A DNA stretch of 64,000 nucleotides from Algihabitans sp965233705 (GTDB taxonomy: Bacteria; Pseudomonadota; Alphaproteobacteria; Kiloniellales; DSM-21159), in contig CBDDTF010000002.1 of NCBI GenBank assembly GCA_965233705.1, positions 744,001 through 808,000 of the forward strand, read 5' to 3'. The position numbers were made by a program, and so were the translations under genes. Each line of letters starts with the position of its first letter. The stretch's first letter is position 1. Below the pieces are notes generated by a model, which had not been told where the DNA came from, did no database searches, and was given only the letters and a program-made list of their open reading frames with translations. Shown in pieces: positions 30,616 to 39,082 of this stretch.

Positions 30616-30653
30616 GCGTCGGCCGCTGAGATCCGGCGGCGGAGGCCGTGGCC

Positions 30654-31364
30654 ATGGCTGGACCTGCCCGCAAGCCCGGGCGCAAGGCACAGGGGACGCG
30701 CGCCGCCACCGCACCGGCGGCCGGTACCGCGGCTGCCTCCGGCGACTCTGGGGCCCGTGACTTTGGCCCCCGTGACTCTGGAGACCGTGACTCTGGGGGC
30801 GGCAACTCCGGGCCCGGGGGCGAGCGGGTCTGCGTGGCGGCGGTGGCCGGGGCCCACGGCGTGCGCGGCCTGGTCCGGCTGAAGACCTTCACGGAGGTGC
30901 CGGAGGACGCGCTGGCCTACGGTCCGCTCAGCGACGAGGCCGGGACCCGGGTCTTCCGCATGACCGCGCAGGGCCGGGCCAAGGAGCTGCTGGTCGCCGC
31001 CGTCGAGGGGGTCGCCGACCGCGACGCGGCGGCGGCTCTGCGCGGCACCCGGCTCTACGTCGCGCGGGCGGCGCTGCCGGCGCTGGAGGAGGATGCCTTC
31101 TACCACGCCGACCTGATCGGGCTGGCGGCGGTGGACCGGCAGGGCAACAGCCTGGGCCGGGTGCGCGCCCTCTACGATTTCGGCGCCGGCGACGTGATCG
31201 AGCTGGAGGGCGCGGACGGCGGCCTGAGCGTGCTGCCCTTCACCCGCCAGGTGGTGCCGGAGATCGACCTGGCGGCCGGCCGGCTGGTCGTCGACCCGCC
31301 GCAGGAGGTCGGGGGCGAGGCGGCATCGCAGAAGACTGGACAAAGCGGCGGGAAAGCGCCATAA
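30654..31364 (+). CDS. rimM: Ribosome maturation factor RimM, with repeat-rich N-terminal extension
   Basis: Assists 16S rRNA processing and 30S assembly by binding S19. It has 236 residues against about 175 usual. RimM proper starts near residue 59 with RVCVAAVAGAHGVRGLVRLKT and has the PRC-barrel at about 145-215. The extra N-terminus is disordered and contains five imperfect copies of a pentapeptide (DSGAR, DFGPR, DSGDR, DSGGG, NSGPG). ATG 30654 was chosen because GGAGG ends 8 bp upstream; GTG 30648 is an alternative. Confidence 0.93.
   Translation: MAGPARKPGRKAQGTRAATAPAAGTAAASGDSGARDFGPRDSGDRDSGGGNSGPGGERVCVAAVAGAHGVRGLVRLKTFTEVPEDALAYGPLSDEAGTRVFRMTAQGRAKELLVAAVEGVADRDAAAALRGTRLYVARAALPALEEDAFYHADLIGLAAVDRQGNSLGRVRALYDFGAGDVIELEGADGGLSVLPFTRQVVPEIDLAAGRLVVDPPQEVGGEAASQKTGQSGGKAP
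30744..30818 (+). repeat. 15-bp tandem repeat in rimM, five copies
   Basis: Five 15-bp units based on GACTCTGGGGCCCGT, in frame, encode the D-S-G-x-R pentapeptides of the RimM extension. Confidence 0.9.
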
Positions 31365-31389
31365 CCCGCCACTTCCGAGGAGAGCCGGC

Positions 31390-32166
31390 GTGACATTGAC
31401 GGGCAGTGCGGGCGCGGCGGCCGAAGCCGACCGCGACGTCCCCTGGCAGGCGACCGTGCTGACGCTCTTCCCGGAGGCCTTTCCCGGTCCGCTGGGGATC
31501 AGCCTGGCGGGCAAGGGGCTGGAGAAGGACATCTGGCGGCTGGAGGCGGTGGACATCCGCGCCTTCGCCACCGACCGCCACCGCTCCGTCGACGACACGC
31601 CGATGGGCGGCGGGGCGGGCATGGTGATGCGGCCCGACGTGGTCGACCGCGCGCTCGCCGCGACGGCCGACCGGCCGGGTCCGCTGGTCTATCTCAGCCC
31701 GCGCGGGCGCCTGCTGGACGCGCAGGTGGCGCGCGAGCTGGCGGCGGCGCCGGGGGTGCGCCTGCTGTGCGGGCGCTACGAGGGCGTCGACCAGCGGGTG
31801 CTGGACAAGCACGGGGTGGCCGAGCTGAGCATCGGTGACTACGTGCTCTCGGGCGGCGAGGTGGCCGCGCTGGTGGTGCTCGACGCGGCGGTGCGTCTGC
31901 TCCCCGGCGTCATGGGCAACGTCGCCAGCCCGGAGGAAGAGAGTTTCGAGCGGGGACTTCTGGAGTACCCGCACTACACCCGCCCCGCCGAGTGGGACGG
32001 GCGCAAGGTTCCGGAAGTCCTGCTGTCCGGCCATCACGCGGCGATCCGCGCGTGGCGCCGGGCGCAGGCGGAAGAGATCACCCGGCGGCGCCGGCCCGAC
32101 CTCTGGGCCCGCTACCGGGACAGTCAGGCCGCGGGTCCCGAGCGGGGCGGCCGCGGCTCGCGGTGA
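31390..32166 (+). CDS. trmD: tRNA (guanine-37-N1)-methyltransferase
   Basis: SPOUT-class enzyme that makes m1G37; 258 residues. The trefoil-knot SAM site is visible in YLSPRGRLLDAQVA, GRYEGVDQRVL and SIGDYVLSGGE. The GTG start has GAGGAG upstream. The N-terminus has about 18 extra residues before the family start (ATVLTLFPEAFPG) and the C-terminal 20 residues are Gly/Arg-rich. It lies 25 bp after rimM, in the canonical operon. Confidence 0.97.
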   Translation: MTLTGSAGAAAEADRDVPWQATVLTLFPEAFPGPLGISLAGKGLEKDIWRLEAVDIRAFATDRHRSVDDTPMGGGAGMVMRPDVVDRALAATADRPGPLVYLSPRGRLLDAQVARELAAAPGVRLLCGRYEGVDQRVLDKHGVAELSIGDYVLSGGEVAALVVLDAAVRLLPGVMGNVASPEEESFERGLLEYPHYTRPAEWDGRKVPEVLLSGHHAAIRAWRRAQAEEITRRRRPDLWARYRDSQAAGPERGGRGSR

Positions 32167-32213
32167 GAGCAACGAGACGAAACGAGACGCGTTCGAAAGC
32201 GGGATTGAGAGCC

Positions 32214-32678
32214 ATGAACATCATCGACCAGCTCAACCAGGAGCAGATCGCCGAGGTCAACCGCCCGGTGCCCCAGTTCGCCCCCGGCGATACCGTCCGC
32301 GTCAACGTGCGCGTGGTCGAGGGCAACCGCGAGCGCGTCCAGGCCTTCGAGGGCGTGTGCATCGCGCGCCGCAACCGCGGGGTCAACTCCGCCTTCACCG
32401 TGCGCAAGATCTCCTACGGCGAGGGTGTCGAGCGCGTCTTCCCGCTGTACAGCCCGCGCATCGAGTCGATCGAGGTGGTGCGCCGCGGCGACGTGCGCCG
32501 GGCCAAGCTCTACTACCTGCGCGGCCGCCGCGGTAAGTCGGCGCGCATCGCCGAGAAGACCACCGGCGCTTCCGGCAAGATCGCCGCGGCCGAGCGGCAG
32601 GCGGCCCAGGCCGCCAAGAAGGCCGGCGGCGGCAAGAAGGCGGCGCCCGTCAGCGCGGAGACCGGCGGCGAGGCGTAA
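32214..32678 (+). CDS. rplS: 50S ribosomal protein L19
   Basis: Large-subunit protein at the 30S interface, 154 residues. The conserved core (1-115) includes FAPGDTVRVNVRVVEG and FEGVCIARRNRG. A Lys/Ala-rich tail of about 40 residues follows. An open frame continues upstream across the trmD end but is not homologous; ATG 32214 is the family start. It ends the operon and is followed by a terminator. Confidence 0.97.
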   Translation: MNIIDQLNQEQIAEVNRPVPQFAPGDTVRVNVRVVEGNRERVQAFEGVCIARRNRGVNSAFTVRKISYGEGVERVFPLYSPRIESIEVVRRGDVRRAKLYYLRGRRGKSARIAEKTTGASGKIAAAERQAAQAAKKAGGGKKAAPVSAETGGEA

Positions 32679-33323
32679 GCCCGCCGGGCGTCCCTCTCAC
32701 CGTTCGGCGCCTCGGGGCCGCGGCCCCGGGGACGACGACCCGACGCGAACCGGCTGTCCCCTGCGGGCAGCCGGTTTCGTCTGTTCTGCCCCCGGCCCGG
32801 CCGCCGCCGCCCCGCCGCCGCCCCGCCACCGCCCTGCCCCGCCGCGACGCAGCCCGGCAAGGCGAGGCCCCGTTCCGGCCCCGCGGCCCCGCGCTCGACT
32901 CCCAGACGTTCGGGCGGCTTGGCCGGTCGATCCACCGCCTCCAGGCCGTCTCCTGTCCGCGGCCCCGTCGCTCCGCGAGCCGGCTGCGATGCTTCTCCCT
33001 GAGGCGGAAATCCCCGCATTGAATATTCGCGTAAAAAGTGTTCTCGTGCGTCAATCGACGCAACCTTTTCGGTAAAATATCGCCCGGGCATTTCACAACC
33101 ACAGCGGGGCAGGCGTCCTCATGGTCGGGAGCCTGTCCCAGCCGTGCAATGTCCGGCAGGGATCGCGAAGAACGACAACGGTTGCGCGCCGGCCTGTCGC
33201 CATCGGCAGGGGCGGCGCCGGCCGAAGGGGGCTCCTGCGCCGCATCCAGGCGGCGCTCGCAGCGCCGGCGCCGATGGCCGGACGGGATGGCATGCGAGGA
33301 CGGGGGGCGCCGGGCGGCAAGCC
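32679..33323. other. Intergenic region rplS-sigma factor gene
   Basis: Contains the operon terminator (32748-32776), a GC-rich stretch, and an AT-rich patch at 33018-33085 with TAAAAT at 33073-33078 that probably holds the promoter of the sigma gene. The first part of that gene's long open frame, 33144-33323, does not look coding and is included here. Confidence 0.5.
32748..32776 (+). terminator. Rho-independent terminator after rplS
   Basis: AACCGGCTG pairs with CAGCCGGTT, extended inside by CCC/GGG after a one-base bulge, with a CTGC loop and a T-rich tail (TTCGTCTGTTCT) just after. It ends the ffh-rplS operon. Confidence 0.8.
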
Positions 33324-34409
33324 GTGCCAAGACGGGACGAAAAGATCTCCGGCCGCCAGGCGGCGCAGCGTCTGCCCGACGACCCCGGGTCAGGCGAGGC
33401 ACCGTACAAGGGCGAGGATGACGCCTCGGCCCGCGCAGCGCTCTCCGCGCTTTCCGGCTCCAGAACGCCAGCCACTCGCGCCCCCGTCCTGCCGGCAGCG
33501 GGCACGCAGACGCCGGCCACGCAGACGCCGGCGGCCAAGGCCCGGCCGCAGCGCGACCGCCTGGTCGAACTGCACGGGCGCCGCCGGCCGAGCGGGCGCG
33601 ATGCGGAGGCGCCGGCTTCAAATCAAGCGCGTCCAAATCAGGCGAACCCGAATCAGGCGAACCCCGACCGGCCCGTCGCGGCGGGGCCGGTCGCGGATGC
33701 GGCCGCGCGGGCGCCAGCCCCCCCGCCAGCCCCCCCGCAAGCCCCCGCGCCGGTCCCTGCGCCGGTCCCTGCGCCGGCCCGCCCGGCGTTGAACGACCCG
33801 CCGCTCGCCGGCCCGGCCCTGCAGGCCCGCGTGCCGGAGAGCTCCGCCGCCCCGGGCCTCGCCGGCCGCGCGGCGCCGGGCCTGCCGCCCGACCCCTTCT
33901 GGCAGGTCTGGTTGCATCACCGCGAGCACCTGCGCCGCCAGTCCCTGCGGCTGATGGCCGGCAACCTGGCGGATGCGGAGGACGCGCTCTCGGCGGCCAT
34001 GCTCAAGGCCTCGCAGAAGTTCGCCGACTACGCCGAGACGATCATCAACGAGCGGGCCTGGCTGTCGCGCCTGCTGCACAACGCCTGCATGGACGTCTAC
34101 CGTGCCCAGCGCAAGCAGGCGCGCTGGGTCAGCGACCAGCCGGTCAGCGAGGAGGACGGCGAGGCTGCGCCCGCCGTGGTGCCGACCGAACGCTCGCCGG
34201 AGGAGGTGGCCCTCAGCCGCGAACAGCTCAGCCAGCTCCAGGACCAGGTGGTGAAGCTGCCGGCCAGTCTGCGCCGCCCCTTCCTGATGCGCTTCGTGCA
34301 GAACGCCTCCTACGACCAGATCGCCGCCGAGCTCAACCTGACCAACGCCGCCGTGCGCAAGCGCATCCAGCTCGCCCGCGAGCGGTTGCGCCGCGGCCTC
34401 AACTGGTAG
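33324..34409 (+). CDS. Sigma-70 family factor with long disordered N-terminus
   Basis: The last 170 residues are a sigma factor of ECF type: region 2 (DAEDALSAAMLKASQKF and the following helices) and region 4 (LPASLRRPFLMRF, then a helix-turn-helix with NAAVRKRIQLARERL). The rest, about 190 residues, is Pro/Ala-rich with two pentapeptide repeat blocks (TQTPA twice; NQARP, NQANP, NQANP) and no fold. The start is uncertain: GTG 33324 (361 residues) is used because the sequence before it looks non-coding, but GTG 33144 or a later start is possible. No anti-sigma gene lies next to it; the convergent neighbour is a lipoprotein. Target promoters unknown. Confidence 0.75.
   Translation: MPRRDEKISGRQAAQRLPDDPGSGEAPYKGEDDASARAALSALSGSRTPATRAPVLPAAGTQTPATQTPAAKARPQRDRLVELHGRRRPSGRDAEAPASNQARPNQANPNQANPDRPVAAGPVADAAARAPAPPPAPPQAPAPVPAPVPAPARPALNDPPLAGPALQARVPESSAAPGLAGRAAPGLPPDPFWQVWLHHREHLRRQSLRLMAGNLADAEDALSAAMLKASQKFADYAETIINERAWLSRLLHNACMDVYRAQRKQARWVSDQPVSEEDGEAAPAVVPTERSPEEVALSREQLSQLQDQVVKLPASLRRPFLMRFVQNASYDQIAAELNLTNAAVRKRIQLARERLRRGLNW
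33621..33665 (+). repeat. 15-bp tandem repeat in sigma factor gene
   Basis: Three units of the AATCAGGCGAACCCG type, in frame, encode NQARP-NQANP-NQANP. A second block of two units (TQTPA) is at 33504-33533, and a 12-bp unit (PAPV) recurs at about 33745-33780. Confidence 0.88.
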
Positions 34410-34434
34410 CGCGTCGCCATCCTGTCGGGCCGCA

Positions 34435-35172
34435 CTACCTGTTGAGGGCGAACTCCGCGACCTCGCCGCGCCCCTGGGTCAGCAGGAACAGCGACTTCAC
34501 GTCTGAAAGCTGCAGCCGGACCTCGTCGCGGGGGGCCAGCTCGACCTGCAAGCCCTCCACCGCCGGCGTGCCGTCGACGAAGGCGTGGCGCACGGTCATG
34601 GCCGCGCTCTCGCGCAGATCGTTGATCACGCGGGCCGCCACGGTCACGTCGGTCAGGTCGATGGCGGCCATCATGTTGACCTGACGTACGCGCTCGATCA
34701 GATCGCGCACCAGCTCGGGTTGCGCCAGCAGCGTGAGGCGCTGCGACGGCGCCTCGCCGTCGCCGGCGGTCACCAGCAGGCTGAGGACGCTGTCCGCCGC
34801 CGCCTCGGCCTCGGTGACGATCGGCAGCGAGCCGGAGAAGACCACCGCATCTTCCATGGCCCCGTCGCGCTTGACGCACTGCTCCAGCGCGGCCTCCCCG
34901 AGATAGCGCGCGAGCACCGGGACGAACTCCTCCATCTTCGCGCAGCTCTCCGGATCGGCCGCCCCGGGCGCGTAGGTGGTCAGCGTGACGCCCGCCGTCA
35001 GCGACCCGTCGGCCGCCTCTTGGATGTCGCGGAGATAGACCGTGCTGTCGACGTCGACGTTGCAGGCGCTCACCAGCGTTGCGAGCAGAGTGACGAGGAC
35101 GAAGCGAAGCGAGGGGAGCCGCCGCGTGGCCTTGCGCCGCCGCGCAACAGCCTGAGAGGCATGCGTTTTCAT
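34435..35172 (-). CDS. Predicted lipoprotein, function unknown
   Basis: Protein of 245 residues with a basic N-terminus, a hydrophobic stretch and a lipobox LVSAC (lipidated Cys at about residue 37), so it is probably anchored in the outer or inner membrane facing the periplasm. The mature part starts CNVDVDSTVYLRDI and has no recognised enzyme motif. It resembles, from memory and unverified, small lipoproteins called DUF7424. It is convergent with the sigma factor gene (25-bp gap) and divergent from lpd. The frame stays open for 1.7 kb upstream, antisense to lpd, which is a high-GC artefact. Confidence 0.7.
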   Translation of the reverse strand: MKTHASQAVARRRKATRRLPSLRFVLVTLLATLVSACNVDVDSTVYLRDIQEAADGSLTAGVTLTTYAPGAADPESCAKMEEFVPVLARYLGEAALEQCVKRDGAMEDAVVFSGSLPIVTEAEAAADSVLSLLVTAGDGEAPSQRLTLLAQPELVRDLIERVRQVNMMAAIDLTDVTVAARVINDLRESAAMTVRHAFVDGTPAVEGLQVELAPRDEVRLQLSDVKSLFLLTQGRGEVAEFALNR

Positions 35173-35379
35173 GTGGCTTCGCGTTCCCTGTTGGCGGTGT
35201 GTCATGCCGCTGCATGGTAGAAGAGCTTGCGTAGCGCGGCAATCGCCCCGCCGCCGCCCCGCCGCCGCCCCGCCGCGGTCCGCCGGTCCCTCCGGCGTTG
35301 CCCCGCGCGCCTTGCCGCGGCGCGGCCTTTGCGGCATGGTGCCGGCGCTTTTCCGCGGCGCTGATTTCAGGGGAGTTCC

Positions 35380-36801
35380 ATGAGCAACGGGTCCGGGTCT
35401 TACGACTACGACGTGATCGTCATTGGCGCGGGGCCGGGCGGCTACGTCTGCGCCATTCGCGCCGCGCAGCTCGGGCTCAAGACCGCGTGCGTCGAGTCGC
35501 GGGCGACCCTCGGCGGGACCTGCCTCAACATCGGCTGCATCCCCTCCAAGGCGCTGCTGCAGGCCAGCGAGAAGTTCGAGGAGGCCAACCACGCCTTCAA
35601 GGATTTCGGCATCCAGGTCGGCCAGGTGAAGCTCGACCTCAAGGGCATGCTCGGCCACAAGGACAAGGTGGTCGAGGCCAACGTCAAGGGCGTCGAATTC
35701 CTCTTCAAGAAGAACAAGATCGACTGGCTGAAGGGGCGCGGCGCGCTGCAGGGCGGCGGCAAGGTCGCGGTCGCCGGCGAGGGCGAGACGAAGACCTACA
35801 CCGCCAAGTCGATCGTGGTGGCCACCGGCTCGACCCACGTCGACCTGCCCGGCCTGGAGATCGACGAGAAGAAGATCGTCAGCTCGACCGGCGCGCTGGA
35901 CCTGGCCAAGGTGCCCAAGCACCTGGTGGTGGTCGGCGGCGGCTACATCGGCCTGGAGATGGGCTCGGTCTGGCAGCGCCTCGGCGCCAAGGTCACGGTG
36001 GTCGAGTTCCTCGACCGCATCGTGCCCACGATGGACGGCGAGATTGGCAAGCAGTTCCAGCGCATCCTCGGCAAGCAGGGCATGAGCTTCAAGCTGGGCA
36101 CCAAAGTGACCGGGGCGAAGACCACCAAGGCCGGGGTGACGCTGACGGTCGAGCCCGCCAAGGGCGACGGCGATGCCGAGGAGATCAAGTGCGACGTCGT
36201 GCTGGTGGCGATTGGGCGCAAGCCCTTCACGGAGGGCCTGGGCCTGGAGGACGCCGGCGTCGAGACCGACGCGCGCGGGCGCATCCGGACCGACGGCCAC
36301 TTCAAGACCAGCGCCGAGGGGGTCTACGCCATCGGCGACGTGATCGAGGGCCCGATGCTGGCCCACAAGGCCGAGGAGGAGGGCGTGGCCGTGGCCGAGA
36401 TGCTGGCCGGGCTGCCCGGCCATGTGAACTACGAGACCGTGCCCGGCATCGTCTACACCTGGCCCGAGGTGGCCAGCGTCGGCCCGACCGAGGAGGAGCT
36501 GAAGGAGCGCGGCGTCGAGTACAGGGTCGGCAAGTTCCCCTTCACCGCCAACGGCCGCGCGCGCGCCGCCGGCGCCACCGACGGCTTCGTCAAGATCCTG
36601 GCGGACAAGCGCAGCGACCGCATCCTCGGCGCCCATATCCTGGGGCCCGAGGCCGGCACGCTGATCCACGAGGTGGTGGTCGCCATGGAGTTCGGCGGCT
36701 CGGCCGAGGACCTGGCCCGCGCCTTCCACGGTCACCCGACGCTCAACGAGGCGGTGAAGGAAGCCGCGCTGGCCGTCGACAAGCGCCCGCTGCACATCTG
36801 A
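35380..36801 (+). CDS. lpd: Dihydrolipoyl dehydrogenase (E3)
   Basis: FAD enzyme that reoxidises the lipoyl groups of 2-oxoglutarate and related complexes, 473 residues. FAD motif GAGPGG at 16-21, redox disulfide Cys48/Cys53 in GGTCLNIGCIPSK, NAD motif GGGYIG near 188, and the catalytic His452/Glu457 in HPTLNE. GGGGAG precedes the ATG. In many alphaproteobacteria lpd follows sucB directly; here it is about 20 kb away on the opposite strand, presumably still serving SucAB. Confidence 0.97.
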   Translation: MSNGSGSYDYDVIVIGAGPGGYVCAIRAAQLGLKTACVESRATLGGTCLNIGCIPSKALLQASEKFEEANHAFKDFGIQVGQVKLDLKGMLGHKDKVVEANVKGVEFLFKKNKIDWLKGRGALQGGGKVAVAGEGETKTYTAKSIVVATGSTHVDLPGLEIDEKKIVSSTGALDLAKVPKHLVVVGGGYIGLEMGSVWQRLGAKVTVVEFLDRIVPTMDGEIGKQFQRILGKQGMSFKLGTKVTGAKTTKAGVTLTVEPAKGDGDAEEIKCDVVLVAIGRKPFTEGLGLEDAGVETDARGRIRTDGHFKTSAEGVYAIGDVIEGPMLAHKAEEEGVAVAEMLAGLPGHVNYETVPGIVYTWPEVASVGPTEEELKERGVEYRVGKFPFTANGRARAAGATDGFVKILADKRSDRILGAHILGPEAGTLIHEVVVAMEFGGSAEDLARAFHGHPTLNEAVKEAALAVDKRPLHI

Positions 36802-36969
36802 GGCGGGCGCCGCCCGGCTCGGGGCCCGGCGCGGGCCCGGCCGCAGGCGTCCGGCTGCTGCTCTCGCGCCACTCGGCGCGGGTGCGGCTGGGCCTGCGCG
36901 GGCTGCGCCGGCGCTATCCCCGCGCGACGGCACGGATCGAGGCGGCGCGCACGACGCTGCCGGCGTGCC

Positions 36970-37815
36970 TCAGGCCTCGAGCTGGTCGACCAGGCTGCCG
37001 TCGAGGGTGAAGCAGGCCGCCATCAAGGGGCCGCCGAAGCCGCAGCCGGCGTCCACCGTCGCGGTGAAGTCGGTCTGGCGGATGCCCGGCGGCGCGCCGC
37101 CCTCGCCGGGCGCGAAGCCGCGGATGACGCGGGCGAAGCCGTCGTAGGGCGCGCTCAGCCGGCTGAAGCCGCCGGTCGACCACCAGAAGGAATCGCGCTG
37201 TGCCTCCAGCGGCCGGCTGGGGTCGAGGCCGGCGTTGACCAGCAGCAGCCCGCCGCCGGCCTCGCCCGGCATCTCCGCCGCGTCGGCGGGCGCGACCAGG
37301 CAGGCGCGGCGCAGGGCGGCCATGAAGGCGACGTGGCCCGGTCGGGCCTGCATGGCGCGGCGCAGATCCTGGGTCCAGCGGGTCAGCCCGACCGTGCCGC
37401 CGCGCACGCGCTGCAGCGCCTCCTCGGCGGAGCTGCCGTAGGCGGCCAGGGTGGTGCCCAGGCCCTGGCCGAGCATCCAGTCGAGCACGCCGCGCGGGTC
37501 GGTGGCGAACTGGAGCTGCAGCAGCTTCTGCCACATCTCCTCCTGGCCGCCGCGCAGCACCACCACGTGGGGCCGCTCGGCGGGCTCCAGCGCCATCACG
37601 CCGCAGCGGAAGGCCAACAGCTCGTCGACCGTGGCGGCGACCTCGGCGCCGCGGCCCAGCACGTTGCCCAGATAGACCAGCCGGTCGCCCGGCCGCAGCC
37701 GCGGCCAGAGCGCGTCGTGCAAGGCTTCCAGCCGTGCGCGCTCGCCGTGGATCGAGCCGACCGCCCAGATCCGGGTGGCGCCGCGCAGAACGGCGAACTT
37801 TTCCTGATCGCTCAT
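36970..37815 (-). CDS. Degenerate metallophosphoesterase-like protein
   Basis: A 281-residue protein with the layout of the PPP/ApaH-type calcineurin-like fold, but most metal-binding residues are changed. GDIHG is GSIHG (Ser21), GDxxDRG is GNVLGRG (Asn51, Gly54), GNHE is GGQE (Gly90, Gln91), the VHAG His is Asn194 and the GHT His is replaced (RGF, 232-234). The spacing and the flanking sequence (DRLVYLGN, VVVLRGG, LLVNAGL) are kept. It is therefore probably a pseudoenzyme: binding or regulatory rather than catalytic. It follows carD on the same strand but is separated by a strong terminator, so it has its own promoter. Confidence 0.75.
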   Translation of the reverse strand: MSDQEKFAVLRGATRIWAVGSIHGERARLEALHDALWPRLRPGDRLVYLGNVLGRGAEVAATVDELLAFRCGVMALEPAERPHVVVLRGGQEEMWQKLLQLQFATDPRGVLDWMLGQGLGTTLAAYGSSAEEALQRVRGGTVGLTRWTQDLRRAMQARPGHVAFMAALRRACLVAPADAAEMPGEAGGGLLLVNAGLDPSRPLEAQRDSFWWSTGGFSRLSAPYDGFARVIRGFAPGEGGAPPGIRQTDFTATVDAGCGFGGPLMAACFTLDGSLVDQLEA

Positions 37816-37901
37816 GGCGCTCTCGTGGCGCAAGGGGCCCCGCGCCCGGTGCGGGCCGGGGGCGTGACGAGGTCCGGGTTGAGATCCGGGGCGGACACAA
37901 G

Positions 37902-37937
37902 AAAAGCCCCGGCCGCGGCGCTTGCCGCGGCCGGGGC
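37902..37937 (-). terminator. Strong Rho-independent terminator after carD
   Basis: A 14-bp perfect stem (GCCCCGGCCGCGGC and complement) with a 4-nt loop and, on the minus strand, a TTTTCTT tail, 16 bp past the carD stop. It is the best terminator in the window. Confidence 0.92.
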
Positions 37938-37952
37938 CGACCCTAACGCGGC

Positions 37953-38450
37953 TCAGGCCGCCTTGAGAAGCTTCTCCAGCTTTTCGGCCGCGGCCTCCTC
38001 GTCGATCGCCTCGAGCGCCGCCAGCTCGCGGGCGAGGCGGTCGAGCGCGGCCTGGTACATCTGCCGCTCGGAAAAGGACTGGTCCGGCTGGTCGTCGGCG
38101 CGGTGCAGGTCGCGCACCACCTCGGCGATCGACACGGGGTCGCCGGAGTTGATCTTGGCCTCGTACTCCTGGGCGCGCCGGCTCCACATGGTCTTCTTGA
38201 CGCGGCTGCGGCCCTTCAGGGCGGCCAGGGCGGAGTCCATCATCTTGCGCGAAGACAGGCGGCGCAGACCGGACTGCTGCGCCTTGCCGACCGGCACGCG
38301 CAGGGTCATGCGGTCCTTCTCGAACTTCACCACGATCAGGTCGATCTTCTCGCCGGAAATCTCGTGGGTCTCGATCCCCAGCACCTTGCCGACGCCGTGC
38401 GTCGGGTAGACCACATAGTCGCCCGCGGTAAACTCGATCTTCTTGGCCAT
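37953..38450 (-). CDS. carD: CarD/CdnL family transcription regulator
   Basis: RNA polymerase-binding protein that stabilises open complexes, notably at rRNA and growth promoters; 165 residues. The N-terminal RNAP-interacting Tudor-like domain starts FTAGDYVVYPTHGVGKVLGIE; the helical C-terminal domain (70-165) contacts DNA and contains KTMWSRRAQEYEAKINSGD. The ATG at 38450 is the family start. Its likely promoter is 480 bp upstream, giving a long leader. fdxA lies further upstream on the same strand, the usual arrangement in the class. Confidence 0.95.
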   Translation of the reverse strand: MAKKIEFTAGDYVVYPTHGVGKVLGIETHEISGEKIDLIVVKFEKDRMTLRVPVGKAQQSGLRRLSSRKMMDSALAALKGRSRVKKTMWSRRAQEYEAKINSGDPVSIAEVVRDLHRADDQPDQSFSERQMYQAALDRLARELAALEAIDEEAAAEKLEKLLKAA

Positions 38451-39082
38451 GATTGGACTCGAACTCCGTCGTTCTGGCGTACCTGAACCAAGACCGTCTG
38501 GAGGGCCCGGTCGGATCGTCCCGAAGCCGGTCGCCTGCGGAAGGCTCCTTACGGCCGGCCGGCCGTCGCCGCGCCGAGGCGCGCTGCGCCCTTCGGCCGC
38601 CGGACGGCCAGTTCCTGGCCCGGTCGCCTGCCGAGATCGCGCCGGCCGCGTGACGCCGTTCCGCAGCCGTCTGCAATCCCGTCTGCCTGGCACCCGACAC
38701 GGCACGCCCCTGCGCGCGCTCGTCGGCAGATGCCCCGAAGCCGAGATCGCCGCCGTCCGAACCGTCACGCCGCTTCATCCGGGGCGTGACAAAATCCCGC
38801 ACCCGCCACACCCGAAGACGTGCGGAGCGCGTTGTTTACGACTGCGGCTGGGTCAGCCTCGGATGCCCCAAGACGCCGCGACAGGGACTCTGGCCCGCAC
38901 ACGCGGGCACTTCGTCTCTGTCACAAAATTACTATACTACAGTCAGTGCTTGGAAACAACCGCTGCAATGCAGCATCGCCGCGCGCGCAAGTCTCGGGCG
39001 CGGCTTGCAATGCGGCGTGGCATGCCGTGTGGCCCGGGGCGGACAGCGCAAGGCGTCGCCCGGTCGCGGCGCCGCCGTTCGA
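38451..39082. other. Long carD leader and fdxA-carD intergenic region
   Basis: A 632-bp stretch without a recognised gene. It contains a good minus-strand promoter (38931-38959), a perfect hairpin GCCCGC-ACAC-GCGGGC (38893-38908) just downstream of the predicted start site, and about 475 nt of leader before carD. Open frames through it have no homology that I recognise. Confidence 0.5.
38931..38959 (-). promoter_or_regulatory. Sigma-70-type promoter upstream of carD
   Basis: On the minus strand: TTGTTT (38954-38959), 17-bp spacer, TATAGT (38931-38936), in a markedly AT-rich patch. It points at carD. Confidence 0.6.

Noticed and set aside
33144..33323. First 60 codons of the longest frame of the sigma factor gene
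   Set aside because: The Gly/Arg/His/Cys-rich translation looks non-coding and there is no ribosome site; a later start was preferred, with low certainty.
35173..36933. Extension of the lipoprotein frame antisense to lpd
   Set aside because: No homology, and it would place the signal peptide and lipobox in the middle of the protein.
38448..38470. T-arm-like GTTCGAGTC on the minus strand just upstream of carD, as a sign of a tRNA
   Set aside because: The flanking bases do not pair into a T stem, and no acceptor or anticodon arms can be drawn.
38451..38811. Open frame in the carD leader (and its in-frame link to downstream genes)
   Set aside because: Composition resembles random high-GC translation, there is no ribosome site, and CarD has a clear conserved start at 38450.
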